This document shows positions 1 to 6,682 of a DNA stretch of 18,997 nucleotides, piece after piece (position 1 is the first letter of the stretch; each line of letters begins with the position of its first letter). The notes under the pieces are model-generated. The model was not told where the DNA came from. It searched no databases and saw only the letters and a program-made list of their open reading frames with translations. Position numbers and translations under genes: made by a program. The DNA is taken from contig JAHFRO010000045.1 in the NCBI GenBank assembly GCA_023266245.1, forward strand, positions 1-18,997, in the 5' to 3' direction. Source of the stretch: Betaproteobacteria bacterium (GTDB lineage Bacteria; Pseudomonadota; Gammaproteobacteria; Burkholderiales; SG8-41).

Positions 1-2
1 TT

Positions 3-8
3 CTCCTT
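3..8 (-). promoter_or_regulatory. Ribosome binding site for a gene beyond the left edge
   Basis: On the minus strand the motif AAGGAG lies at the very end of the window, just after the stop of the methyltransferase tail and a short T-run. It is a good Shine-Dalgarno match and suggests that the minus-strand gene run continues with a start codon just outside the window. No coding sequence for it can be seen here. Confidence 0.35.
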
Positions 9-18
9 TCTCAAAAAA

Positions 19-180
19 TCAAACTGGTCTGGCGTAACCCGAATAGACGTAGCTGAAGGGTTTGGGCCCCTTCGCGTAGCTTTGCTCGAGTTCGCGGATT
101 ACAAATCCTCCATCGCGGATCAGCCGGTCTATTATTCGACCGGAAAAACGGCGCGAGGTGCCCGCCTTCGCGCCATACGT
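19..180 (-). pseudogene. C-terminal remnant of a class I SAM-dependent methyltransferase
   Basis: The minus strand is open for 53 codons ending in TGA at 21-19. It contains DRLIRDGGFVIRELEQ followed by KGPKPFSYVYSGYARP, which matches the usual last 35-40 residues of UbiE-like class I methyltransferases (an 'aaGF.i..l...y..gp....f.Y.G.A.p' pattern, from memory). The frame is closed by a TGA at 183-181 and has no ATG, GTG or TTG start, so the SAM-binding Rossmann core is missing. In another frame just upstream (about 220-140), weak pieces such as WREGGHL also resemble the segment before this tail, which would fit a frameshift plus loss of the front. It follows the SCO gene directly. I read it as a decayed fragment; a sequencing frameshift cannot explain the absent core, because SCO occupies that space. 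Confidence 0.5.
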
Positions 181-220
181 TCATACACAATCCGGCAGGT
201 ACTCTGTCAAATTGACGCCA

Positions 221-892
221 TTAATGGATGTCATTGAGGAGCGCATTGATGTGCGCAACCAAGTTGACGGAATTGAACTTCAATCCGTGGTACCGGACGC
301 GCAAGTTTCCGCTCTTGTCGATGAGATGCGTGACGACGCCGTGCATCTGGACGCCATCGCTGGTAAGCGTGAACTTGAGGCCGTATTGCTCCGCGAGCTC
401 CCGCGTCGCGGCGGGCTTCTCTTTCCCGCTGGTCAAGAACACCCAGTTGGCGGTGTCGAGCCCGTGAAGCCGGGGATACGCTGTCATGACGCTCGGGGTA
501 TCCCCGACGGGATCGGTTGTCACCGCGACAAACTGCACCCGGTTGCGCATCGGGGTCGCGTTTACGTCGCGCTGCACGCCCGCGAGTTTTTGGCTTTGCA
601 ACGGGCAGACGTCCTTGCAGCCCGCGTAAATGAAATAAAGGAGGACGACCTTGCCCCGGTAGTCCGAGAGCTTAACCGGGCGGTCGTCGGCATCCTTCAG
701 CGCAAAAGGCGCTGCGGGGTAGTGCACGATTTGCGCATACGCTTCCCGTTCATTCAGAGCGGCCTCGAACTCCTTGAGGGAATGTGCCGCCGCCAAGCCG
801 GGCCCGAAACCCGCGACACCGATCGCGAGCGCAGTCACGAGGAGTCGAGGCGCACCGGCCTCGCTGCAACGGCCGCCGTCACGCTTTGGCAT
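221..892 (-). CDS. SCO1/SenC family copper/redox protein (exported)
   Basis: The predicted product is 223 aa with a thioredoxin-like fold. The SCO copper site is visible: CKDVCP (Cys92, Cys96, a CxxxCP motif) and a distal His184 in MHGVVTHLID. SCO proteins deliver copper to, or reduce cysteines of, the CuA site of cytochrome oxidases and related enzymes in the periplasm. I start at ATG 892-890 because MPKRDGG... then gives a basic n-region and a hydrophobic signal ending AAAHS near residue 37. An in-frame ATG at 964 would add 24 non-signal-like residues and remains possible. The gene follows ccdA by 39 bases (964 start) or 111 bases (892 start). Compared with the other SCO in this window (9222-9842) it lacks a lipobox and is only distantly similar, so the two are likely different subfamilies. 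Confidence 0.88.
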   Translation of the reverse strand: MPKRDGGRCSEAGAPRLLVTALAIGVAGFGPGLAAAHSLKEFEAALNEREAYAQIVHYPAAPFALKDADDRPVKLSDYRGKVVLLYFIYAGCKDVCPLQSQKLAGVQRDVNATPMRNRVQFVAVTTDPVGDTPSVMTAYPRLHGLDTANWVFLTSGKEKPAATRELAEQYGLKFTLTSDGVQMHGVVTHLIDKSGNLRVRYHGLKFNSVNLVAHINALLNDIH

Positions 893-1003
893 CGTCTTCA
901 AAGGCACGCCTTTGCGGGGCGGCGGCGCGCGGCGCGAGAAGAACCATTCGTCGTAGCCGCTCATGCAGATTCCGCAGGGTGCAATGTCAAATCGACGGCG
1001 CTG

Positions 1004-1735
1004 TCACCCGATGCGTCCAAGCCCCGGGAACATCTCCAGCAGCCAATAGCTGAACGAGGTGAGCTTCCCGGTGATCATTGCCGCTCCCATCAGCAACATC
1101 ACGATTCCCGCGACGATCTGGGTCGCTGTCCCGAGCTTGCGCAGCGAGTTGTAGCGCTGGGTCAGTCCACGCAGGAACAGCGCCGAGAGCAGGAACGGCA
1201 CGCCGAGACCGAGCGAGTAGATGGCGAGGAGGATGACCCCGGCCGAGACCGAGGTGCTCATGGCGCTGATAGTCAGTATGGCGCCCAGCACCGGTCCGAT
1301 GCACGGCGTCCACCCAAAACCGAAAGCGGTTCCCAGGACAAACGCCGCCGCAGGCCTGCCGCCGCGCATCGTCACCTCGAATCGCTTCTCGCGATACAGC
1401 CACCCGACGCTCCGCATCCCGCCGAGCAGGAACAGCCCGAACGCGATCACGATGATGCCGCCGACGATGTTCATTTCGTAGCGGTAAGCAAGCAGCATGC
1501 GCCCCAGCGCCGAAGCGCTCGCGCCGAGGGCCACAAACACCGCCGAAAAACCGAGCACGAAAAGCCCGCTCAGCATCAGGATCTGGAGCTTCGCATGCTG
1601 CCTGCCGGCGATCGATTCGCCGGCGACATAGGACAGGTAGCCGGGCACCAGCGGCAACACGCAGGGCGAAAGGAAAGAGATGATGCCCGCGGCGAAGGCG
1701 GTCACGGCGCCGATGCTGGAGATTTCACTCATCAT
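1004..1735 (-). CDS. ccdA: Cytochrome c biogenesis protein CcdA (thiol:disulfide transporter)
   Basis: The product is 243 aa, a usual length for CcdA, with about six hydrophobic segments. CcdA carries electrons from cytoplasmic thioredoxin across the inner membrane to periplasmic thioredoxin-like proteins. Both redox-active cysteines are in their classic settings: FLSPCVLPLVPGYLSY (Cys25) in the first helix and GFGWTPCIGP (Cys145) in the fourth. The start MM at 1735 overlaps the TlpA stop by four bases (ATGA), so the two are probably translationally coupled. Its position directly downstream of TlpA and CcmG genes indicates that it reduces those proteins for haem attachment or copper-site assembly. 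Confidence 0.95.
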   Translation of the reverse strand: MMSEISSIGAVTAFAAGIISFLSPCVLPLVPGYLSYVAGESIAGRQHAKLQILMLSGLFVLGFSAVFVALGASASALGRMLLAYRYEMNIVGGIIVIAFGLFLLGGMRSVGWLYREKRFEVTMRGGRPAAAFVLGTAFGFGWTPCIGPVLGAILTISAMSTSVSAGVILLAIYSLGLGVPFLLSALFLRGLTQRYNSLRKLGTATQIVAGIVMLLMGAAMITGKLTSFSYWLLEMFPGLGRIG

Positions 1736-2364
1736 GATCCCGGCGGCGGACCCAGATATTGACGGATCGTTGCAACCACTTCAGGGCTGTCCCATTCGGC
1801 CGGTCCGGTGACGCGCCCGATCTCGCGTCCGGCGTCGTCGATCAGCAGCGTGGTTGGAAGGCCCACCACTCCGAGCTCTGGGGCCGCCTGTCCGGAAGCG
1901 TCGATATACACCGTGAGCGCGCGAACATCGGTTTCTTCGTAGAAGCTTTGAACGGCGAAGGCTCCGCCCAAGTCGATCGATAGCGCGATGACTTGAAACG
2001 CCGCGCCGCCGAGCTGCTGCTGCAGCCGGTCGAGCGCCGGCATTTCCTTGCGGCACGGCGGGCACCAGGTGGCCCACAGGTTGAGCAGCACGACTTTTCC
2101 GCGGAAGTCCGCCAGCGTGAGCTTGCGCCCCGCGCCGTCTTTGAACGCGATGTTCGGAAGCGCGCGCGGCGCTGGATGCGGCCGGAAAGAAAACACCCTG
2201 GAGGGCTGGAGCGTCGCGGCCGGGCGGTCGCCGGTTGTCGGAGAAAGCGAAAGGTACACGCCGACCCCGGACACCAGCAGCACGACGCCGCCCAGCAGCG
2301 CGATTGCTGCCCGCACCGGGACCGATGCGCGCCGCGCGGGTGCGGAGGATTCATTGACCGCCAT
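1732..2364 (-). CDS. TlpA-like membrane-anchored thioredoxin
   Basis: The product is 210 aa. It has one N-terminal membrane anchor (about residues 19-41) and a thioredoxin fold with WCPPC (Trp100, Cys101, Cys104) after the strand VVLLNLWAT, and the cis-proline loop GLPTT (Pro170). TlpA/ResA-type proteins reduce apocytochrome cysteines or the CuA/SCO cysteines in the periplasm. An AGAGG ribosome site precedes ATG 2364, and the start overlaps the end of ccmG by 14 bases, supporting coupled expression. It is distinguished from the neighbouring CcmG protein by WCPPC rather than WCVPC and by the absence of a GVYGVPE loop. Confidence 0.9.
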   Translation of the reverse strand: MAVNESSAPARRASVPVRAAIALLGGVVLLVSGVGVYLSLSPTTGDRPAATLQPSRVFSFRPHPAPRALPNIAFKDGAGRKLTLADFRGKVVLLNLWATWCPPCRKEMPALDRLQQQLGGAAFQVIALSIDLGGAFAVQSFYEETDVRALTVYIDASGQAAPELGVVGLPTTLLIDDAGREIGRVTGPAEWDSPEVVATIRQYLGPPPGS

Positions 2365-2941
2365 CTTTTTGCCTCTGCAGGCTGCGGATCAGCGGCAGCA
2401 GCTTCTCGTCGAGGATGCGCGGCGTGATCGGGCCGATCTGCTTGTAGGCGATGCGCCCATCGCGATCGATGACGAACGTCTCGGGAACGCCGTACACGCC
2501 CCAGTCGATACCGACCCTGCCGTCGAGGTCCGCCCCGGTGCGCGTGTAGGGGTCACCCAGCTCGTCCAGCCACCGCGCCGCATCCTCCGGCCGGTCCTTG
2601 TAGTTGAGCCCATGGACCGGAACTTCCCTGGCGAGCCGTTGAATCAGCGGATGTTCCTGACGGCACGGGACGCACCACGACGCGAAGACGTTGACCACCG
2701 AAACCTCGCCCTTCAAGTCTTTATCGGAAAGCCCCAGCGTCCGGCCGAGCACCGGCGGCAGCGCGAATTGCGGAACCGCTCGTCCGACCAGCGGCGAGGG
2801 AACCTCGCGTGGATTGCGCGTCAAGCCGATCGCGAGCAGGACGACAAGCGCGATGAACACCAGCAACGGGATCGCGATTGCAAAACGCCGTCGTTCCGGC
2901 GCCTGAATTCCTGATGCGCTCTGAGATTCCGGCATGATCAT
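2351..2941 (-). CDS. CcmG/DsbE-type thiol:disulfide interchange protein
   Basis: The product is 196 aa. An N-terminal anchor (about residues 20-40) is followed by a thioredoxin domain with WCVPC (Cys90, Cys93), the family motif GLNYKDRPEDA, and GVYGVPETFVID containing the cis-proline (Pro153). CcmG keeps the CxxCH cysteines of apocytochromes reduced for haem ligation, receiving electrons from CcdA. I start at ATG 2941 because it overlaps the stop of the upstream cytochrome gene as ATGA; a longer frame to 2998 would run back through cytochrome coding sequence. A second ATG lies two codons later. No other ccm gene is present in the window, so this may be a dedicated second copy rather than part of a complete ccm operon. 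Confidence 0.9.
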   Translation of the reverse strand: MIMPESQSASGIQAPERRRFAIAIPLLVFIALVVLLAIGLTRNPREVPSPLVGRAVPQFALPPVLGRTLGLSDKDLKGEVSVVNVFASWCVPCRQEHPLIQRLAREVPVHGLNYKDRPEDAARWLDELGDPYTRTGADLDGRVGIDWGVYGVPETFVIDRDGRIAYKQIGPITPRILDEKLLPLIRSLQRQKDGGQ

Positions 2942-3432
2942 GGTTGTTCCAGATTCTTGAGGGCTTCGGCCCGCCACTGCATGACTTGGTCGGACCAATG
3001 GCTCTTGATGTATGCGAGCACGGCCCGGATCTCGTCATCGGAGAGGATCGACTGGAACGCAGGCATATCGCTCTGGTAGCCCGCTGGCGCGTAGGGCGGC
3101 ACGACGCCGTACTTGGTGATGCCGAACAGCACGCGGTCGGGATGATGCCAGGTGTGCCCCGTGTCGTCGTGCGGCGGCGCTGGCATGCGGCCGCTCGGCA
3201 GCCGTCTTTGCCATTTCGCCTGCCCTTCCAACCGCGCGCCGTGGCAAGAGGCGCAATTCTTTTCGTATATCGCGCGGCCGAGCGCGATCTGATCCCTGCT
3301 GCCCGAATCGCCGGGCGCGACGCGCAGGGTTTGAATGTAATACGCGAGGCTCACGATCAACACGCCGCCAACCAGTATTCCGGCGCCGATCCAACGCGCC
3401 AGCCGCTTTCGAAAAGGCAGTGCGGAAGCCAT
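2938..3432 (-). CDS. Membrane-anchored monohaem cytochrome c (copy 1)
   Basis: The product is 164 aa. A basic N-terminus and one membrane helix (about residues 14-32) anchor a class I cytochrome c domain with CASCH (Cys60, Cys63, His64). The likely sixth ligand is Met123 in YQSDMPAF, and a C-terminal helix follows (VLAYIKSHW). Between them lies a conserved insert with GRMPAPPHDDTGHTWHHPD. The other anchored cytochrome here (5365-5892) shares this arrangement nearly residue for residue, so the two are paralogues. Such a protein would pass electrons in the periplasm while tethered to the inner membrane; its partner is not known from the window. It overlaps ccmG by four bases and lies 60 bases after the propeller gene. 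Confidence 0.9.
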   Translation of the reverse strand: MASALPFRKRLARWIGAGILVGGVLIVSLAYYIQTLRVAPGDSGSRDQIALGRAIYEKNCASCHGARLEGQAKWQRRLPSGRMPAPPHDDTGHTWHHPDRVLFGITKYGVVPPYAPAGYQSDMPAFQSILSDDEIRAVLAYIKSHWSDQVMQWRAEALKNLEQP

Positions 3433-3492
3433 GACAAGATCTCAAGGAACGTTGCGGTTTGAACCGTGAAGCTCATTACTCGCTCGCGCCCG

Positions 3493-4401
3493 TCATTTCG
3501 CCTGACCGTTCTGCGCGATCTGGGTCCAGCTCTTGCCCATGTTCTTGCTGAGGAACACGCTGCGTTCGAACGTCGCGATCGCGTACTCGGCCCTGTCCGC
3601 CGGGTTTTGCGCGATATAGCCCACCGCATCCCGCGTCAACGGCGGCAGCGGGATCTCGGTGCGGCTGCGGGATTTCAGCGAATGGCGGTGGAGCTTGGCC
3701 GCGCCGTCATACAGGCTGTAAACGAGGTGCTCGCCGTCGAGCTCGAAGAACGCGGCGAGCGCCTGCCCTGCGGCCAGACGTTCGAAACGCTCCCCGCTGT
3801 TGGTCGAAAGAAACAGTCCTTCTTTCGCCGCCACCGCGACGATCTGCGGTTTGGAAGGATGCACCGCGATAGCGTGGACCGTGCTGTCGAGCCCTTGTGC
3901 CTGGGCGCGGGTCCAGGTAAAGCCGTCGTTCAGCGTGTAGTAGATCCCGGGGTGGTCCATACGCGAATTCCGCCCGTGGCTGTAGACGTAAATGGCATTC
4001 GTTTCATAGCTTGCGCCGAGCACGTGAAAATCGGCCTCGCCCTCGAGCCCGCGCTTTTCCCAGGTGCGGCCGCCGTCGCCGCTCACGATCAGACCGAACG
4101 GGTTCTTGAGTCCCGACCCCGGCGCCGGATGACCGCTGCTGTAGAAACGTCCTTTCGTCGCCGTGAACCCCATGTAGTCGTGCCGCGGCCCGGGGTCTTT
4201 CGACCAGCGGCCAGCGTTATAAATCGCAATCCCATCGTGGACCGCCACGATAAGGCGCTTGCCGTCGGCGCTGTAGGCGAGTCCGTGCACGTCGGGGAGC
4301 GTCACACTCTGTGCCGCAGCGATGCTGCTATACATGATCAGAGCAAGCGCGGCCACCGCGGCTCGCAAGGCGGGATGCAGTGCATAGCTAACGGGTTTCA
4401 T
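3493..4401 (-). CDS. Exported Asp-box beta-propeller protein, F510_1955 type (copy 1)
   Basis: The product is 302 aa with a signal peptide ending near AAAQS (residue 31). Four Asp-box (BNR) motifs are visible: SGDGGRTW (107-114), LNDGFTW (157-163), STNSGERF (199-206) and SKNMGKSW (285-292). Family-type signatures include VHGLAYSADGK, HDYMGF and SSGHPAPGSGLKNPFG. Proteins of this kind are often annotated as 'F510_1955 family glycosylhydrolase' or sialidase-like, but I see no sialidase FRIP motif or catalytic set, so no enzymatic activity is claimed. A strong AGGAGA site sits three bases before ATG 4401. The gene is sandwiched between two cytochrome c genes and has a paralogue at 8311-9210. A periplasmic scaffold or binding role for the redox partners is inference only. 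Confidence 0.85.
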   Translation of the reverse strand: MKPVSYALHPALRAAVAALALIMYSSIAAAQSVTLPDVHGLAYSADGKRLIVAVHDGIAIYNAGRWSKDPGPRHDYMGFTATKGRFYSSGHPAPGSGLKNPFGLIVSGDGGRTWEKRGLEGEADFHVLGASYETNAIYVYSHGRNSRMDHPGIYYTLNDGFTWTRAQAQGLDSTVHAIAVHPSKPQIVAVAAKEGLFLSTNSGERFERLAAGQALAAFFELDGEHLVYSLYDGAAKLHRHSLKSRSRTEIPLPPLTRDAVGYIAQNPADRAEYAIATFERSVFLSKNMGKSWTQIAQNGQAK

Positions 4402-4418
4402 ATGTCTCCTTCATGAGA

Positions 4419-5171
4419 TCAGCATGCCGTTTTAATCAGTTTGGCGATTTCGCCGGGCGCCGAAAAAACGATTGCCGCCCGGTCGCTGCTCATGCCCACG
4501 CCGACCAAAACGGGGCGGCCCGGATGGGGACCGAACTCGGTGGAATCGGTCTTCAAGCGCAGGTTGAATTCCCAGATCTTGTGGATCTTCCCCGCCTCGG
4601 TGGTCACGAAATAAGTGTCGCCGCAATAGCGGATGGCCTTGATCACGTCATCGGCCTGAGCCGACTTCAGGCGCGGCATGCGCGGGCCCCGCGGCGCTTC
4701 GCTGCCGTCAGACACCGCCTTCAGGTACGCGATCAGGTCGCGGCGCGCGTTCTGGTCGGGAATGCCTGCAAAAGCCATGTCATTGCCCGGGATCATTTTG
4801 CCGGGGCTCGCCAACCAGTCATCGAGGGTGCGCTCGTTCCAGACGACTTCCGACTTGAGCAGCGCGTCCGAATAACGCAGGAACCCTTTGACAGCGCCGG
4901 CCTTGCGGCCGAACAACTGTGCCAGGCTGGGGCCGGTCATGTGGCGATCCGGTTCTGCCGAGTGGCAGGCAATGCAGGCCTGGAAGACCTTGGCGCCGCG
5001 TTTTGCGTCACCCGCGGTCTCGGCCGCGTTGGAGGGAATCGCCGCCGCGAGCACTCCTGCAACGATTACGAGCGTTGCCAGACGCCTTGGGGCGCGCTGC
5101 AAAACGGCTGCCGTGTACATTTTCCTGCGCTTTGCATCATTACGTGAGATGCGCTGTGACTCAGCTTTCAT
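4419..5171 (-). CDS. Exported cytochrome c with a C-terminal extension domain (copy 1)
   Basis: The product is 250 aa. A signal peptide (hydrophobic stretch ending PSNAAE, about residues 33-51) precedes a class I cytochrome c domain with CIACH (Cys66, Cys69, His70), MTGPSL and a probable axial Met132 (GNDM). The last 75 or so residues form a separate segment beginning IRYCGDTYFVTT, with WEFNLRLKTDS and GVGMSSDRAAIVF, ending in a terminal Cys250; Cys183 and Cys250 are shared with the paralogue at 7528-8262. The start is open to choice: ATG 5171 has a strong GAGGAG site, while ATG 5195 overlaps the Rieske-remnant stop as ATGA. I prefer 5171. The electron partner is unknown. Confidence 0.87.
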   Translation of the reverse strand: MKAESQRISRNDAKRRKMYTAAVLQRAPRRLATLVIVAGVLAAAIPSNAAETAGDAKRGAKVFQACIACHSAEPDRHMTGPSLAQLFGRKAGAVKGFLRYSDALLKSEVVWNERTLDDWLASPGKMIPGNDMAFAGIPDQNARRDLIAYLKAVSDGSEAPRGPRMPRLKSAQADDVIKAIRYCGDTYFVTTEAGKIHKIWEFNLRLKTDSTEFGPHPGRPVLVGVGMSSDRAAIVFSAPGEIAKLIKTAC

Positions 5172-5177
5172 ACATTT

Positions 5178-5183
5178 CTCCTC
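5178..5183 (-). promoter_or_regulatory. Ribosome binding site deciding the cytochrome start at 5171
   Basis: GAGGAG on the minus strand lies six bases before ATG 5171. It falls inside the longer alternative frame that begins at 5195, so the choice between the two starts rests on this site versus the ATGA overlap with the upstream remnant. Confidence 0.55.
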
Positions 5184-5191
5184 GTACGTTT

Positions 5192-5362
5192 TCATCGTAT
5201 GTCTTCCCCGATCAATACGCGAGCGTCCGTTACGTACTTGTGCGGCGGAATCACCAGGTTGGCCGGCGCCGGCACGTTGCGATAGACCCTGCCTGCGGCC
5301 GTCGTGGCCGCGATCAGGAGTTTCCTGCGGCGCTGATTGCTTGGCGGGTGTCCTGCGTCCAT
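5192..5362 (-). pseudogene. Internally deleted Rieske iron-sulfur protein (petA-like) remnant
   Basis: A 56-codon minus-strand frame starts two bases after the stop of the anchored cytochrome and ends in an ATGA overlap with an ATG of the next cytochrome. Residues 8-24 (SNQRRRKLLIAATTAAG) look like the twin-arginine leader of a Rieske subunit of the bc1 complex. Residues 25-56 (RVYRNVPAPANLVIPPHKYV, then TDARVLIGEDIR) look like the extreme C-terminus of the same protein, where 'GR.y...PAP.NL..PPy.f..dt...iGe' is typical. The whole cluster-binding middle (CTHLGC...CPCHGS type) is absent, roughly 110-130 residues, yet the reading frame is kept. It cannot bind a 2Fe-2S cluster. It is either a deletion relic, an assembly collapse, or a tolerated short peptide. 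No cytochrome b gene is adjacent. Confidence 0.72.
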
Positions 5363-5364
5363 TT

Positions 5365-5892
5365 TCAGGGTCGTGCGGCCTTACGGGTCATTTCCGCTTG
5401 TGCGCTGTGTATATTGTCGGGCCAGGTGCTCTTGATGTATGCGAGCACGGCCCAGATGTCTTCATCCGGAAGCTGTCCGCCGAAGGCGGGCATATCGCTC
5501 TGGTAACTCGGGGGTGCGTACTTGCCGGGAACCAGTCCGTACTTCGTGATACCGAACAAGACGGAGTCCGGATGGTGCCACGTGTGTCCCGAAGCATCGT
5601 GCGGTGGCGAAGGCATGCGGCCGCTAGGCAGCCGTTCTTGCCAGTTGGGCTGGCCCTCGAGCCGGGCGCCGTGGCAAGCCGCGCAGTATTGCGCATACAC
5701 AGTTTTGCCGCGCGCGACCTGCTGGGAATTGGCGGGGTCGGCCAAAGTTTTTCCCTCCTGGTGCAGCGCGACGATGATCGCTCCTATGAGAAACGCGAAT
5801 GCCGCCGCCAGCAGCCCTAGGCCGATCTTGTTGCGCATGCCAGCGGGGAGTGCTGTGTCAGCGGTTGGCGTCTCGCCGGGTTCTCCAGACAT
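5365..5892 (-). CDS. Membrane-anchored monohaem cytochrome c (copy 2)
   Basis: The product is 175 aa: a membrane helix (about residues 22-43) followed by cytochrome c with CAACH (Cys70, Cys73, His74) and a likely axial Met134 in YQSDMPAFGG. The segment GRMPSPPHDASGHTWHHPD is nearly identical to that of the anchored cytochrome at 2938-3432, showing that they are paralogues. I keep ATG 5892, which has a GGTGA element seven bases upstream and an in-frame stop shortly before; ATG 5838 would give an N-terminus closer to the paralogue and has no visible ribosome site. The stop is followed after two bases by the Rieske remnant, a pairing that recalls an electron-transfer chain between Rieske centre and cytochrome c. 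Confidence 0.9.
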   Translation of the reverse strand: MSGEPGETPTADTALPAGMRNKIGLGLLAAAFAFLIGAIIVALHQEGKTLADPANSQQVARGKTVYAQYCAACHGARLEGQPNWQERLPSGRMPSPPHDASGHTWHHPDSVLFGITKYGLVPGKYAPPSYQSDMPAFGGQLPDEDIWAVLAYIKSTWPDNIHSAQAEMTRKAARP

Positions 5893-5937
5893 TACCGGGT
5901 CACCATGTCATATCGGTCGTGTGGAAGCAGCCGGTGT

Positions 5938-6672
5938 CTACCGACGTTTTGCCGTGGCATCGAGCAGCGGCACGACCTCGCTCATCGGCTGGGCGCCCAC
6001 ATACTTCTCGCCGTTCGGCAGGAACCACGTTGGCGTGGAGGTCGCGCCGAGCCTGCGTCCAAGCGTGACCAGCTCATCGATCGGATTGTCGCAATCGGTC
6101 GGCGCCGTCGGCTCCACGCGTTTCAGCATCAGGTCGTTCCATGCTTTCACGCGGTCCTTCGAGCACCAGACGGATTTCGTCTGGCGCACGGATTCCGGCT
6201 TGATGACCGGCCACATGAAAATGTGGACCGTGATGTCGTCGACCGCGGCCAGGTCCTTCTCGAATTTCTGGCAGAAGGGGCAGTTCGGGTCCGAGAAAAT
6301 CGCGATCTGCCGGCGCCCGTCGCCGCGCCGCGTGGTGACCGCCCACGGAAACGGAAGCTGGTTCCAGTCGATGGCCGACAGCCTGCGCAGCCGCTCCTCA
6401 GTAAGATTGCGGTCCGTTCGCATGTCGATCAGAGTGCCGACGATCATGACCTGTCCAAGGGCGTCGCTGTAATAGATCGCCGTGTCGTCTCCCCGCCGCA
6501 CCGCAATCTCATAGAGCCCGGCGTAGGGCAGTTTCTGGATGCTGAGTATCTGTGCATTCGGAATGCGTGACCTGAGAGCCTGCCGGATCGCCTGCTCGTC
6601 GGCGAACCCCGGCAAGGAAACGACCAGTGTCGCCGCGGCAGCGATGGCGCAAAGCCGTCTCGACCGTTTCAT
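5938..6672 (-). CDS. DsbC-like periplasmic thiol:disulfide isomerase
   Basis: The product is 244 aa. A signal peptide (MKRSRRL..., ending near GFADE) is followed by an N-terminal dimerisation-type region (ALRSRIPNAQILSIQKLP) and a DsbA-like thioredoxin domain with CPFC (Cys131, Cys134), the cis-proline loop TSTPTW (Pro214), and a second cysteine pair (Cys170, Cys194) found in DsbC proteins. DsbC corrects wrong disulfides or holds reduced cysteines in the periplasm. ATG 6672 is chosen because GGAG lies eight bases upstream and the signal peptide then begins directly; the frame is open back to 6711 inside the neighbouring gene. In this context it probably serves the CxxCH cytochromes, the SCO proteins, or the terminal cysteines of the C-extended cytochromes. 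Confidence 0.9.
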   Translation of the reverse strand: MKRSRRLCAIAAAATLVVSLPGFADEQAIRQALRSRIPNAQILSIQKLPYAGLYEIAVRRGDDTAIYYSDALGQVMIVGTLIDMRTDRNLTEERLRRLSAIDWNQLPFPWAVTTRRGDGRRQIAIFSDPNCPFCQKFEKDLAAVDDITVHIFMWPVIKPESVRQTKSVWCSKDRVKAWNDLMLKRVEPTAPTDCDNPIDELVTLGRRLGATSTPTWFLPNGEKYVGAQPMSEVVPLLDATAKRR

Positions 6673-6682
6673 TTCGTTGCTC

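Noticed and set aside
158..1762. 534-codon open frame on the plus strand
   Set aside because: It lies antisense to the SCO and ccdA genes, which have clear family motifs. The translation is low-complexity Arg/His/Glu-rich and matches no fold I recognise.
3466..4416. 316-codon plus-strand frame
   Set aside because: Mirror of the propeller gene, whose Asp boxes and signal peptide are on the minus strand.
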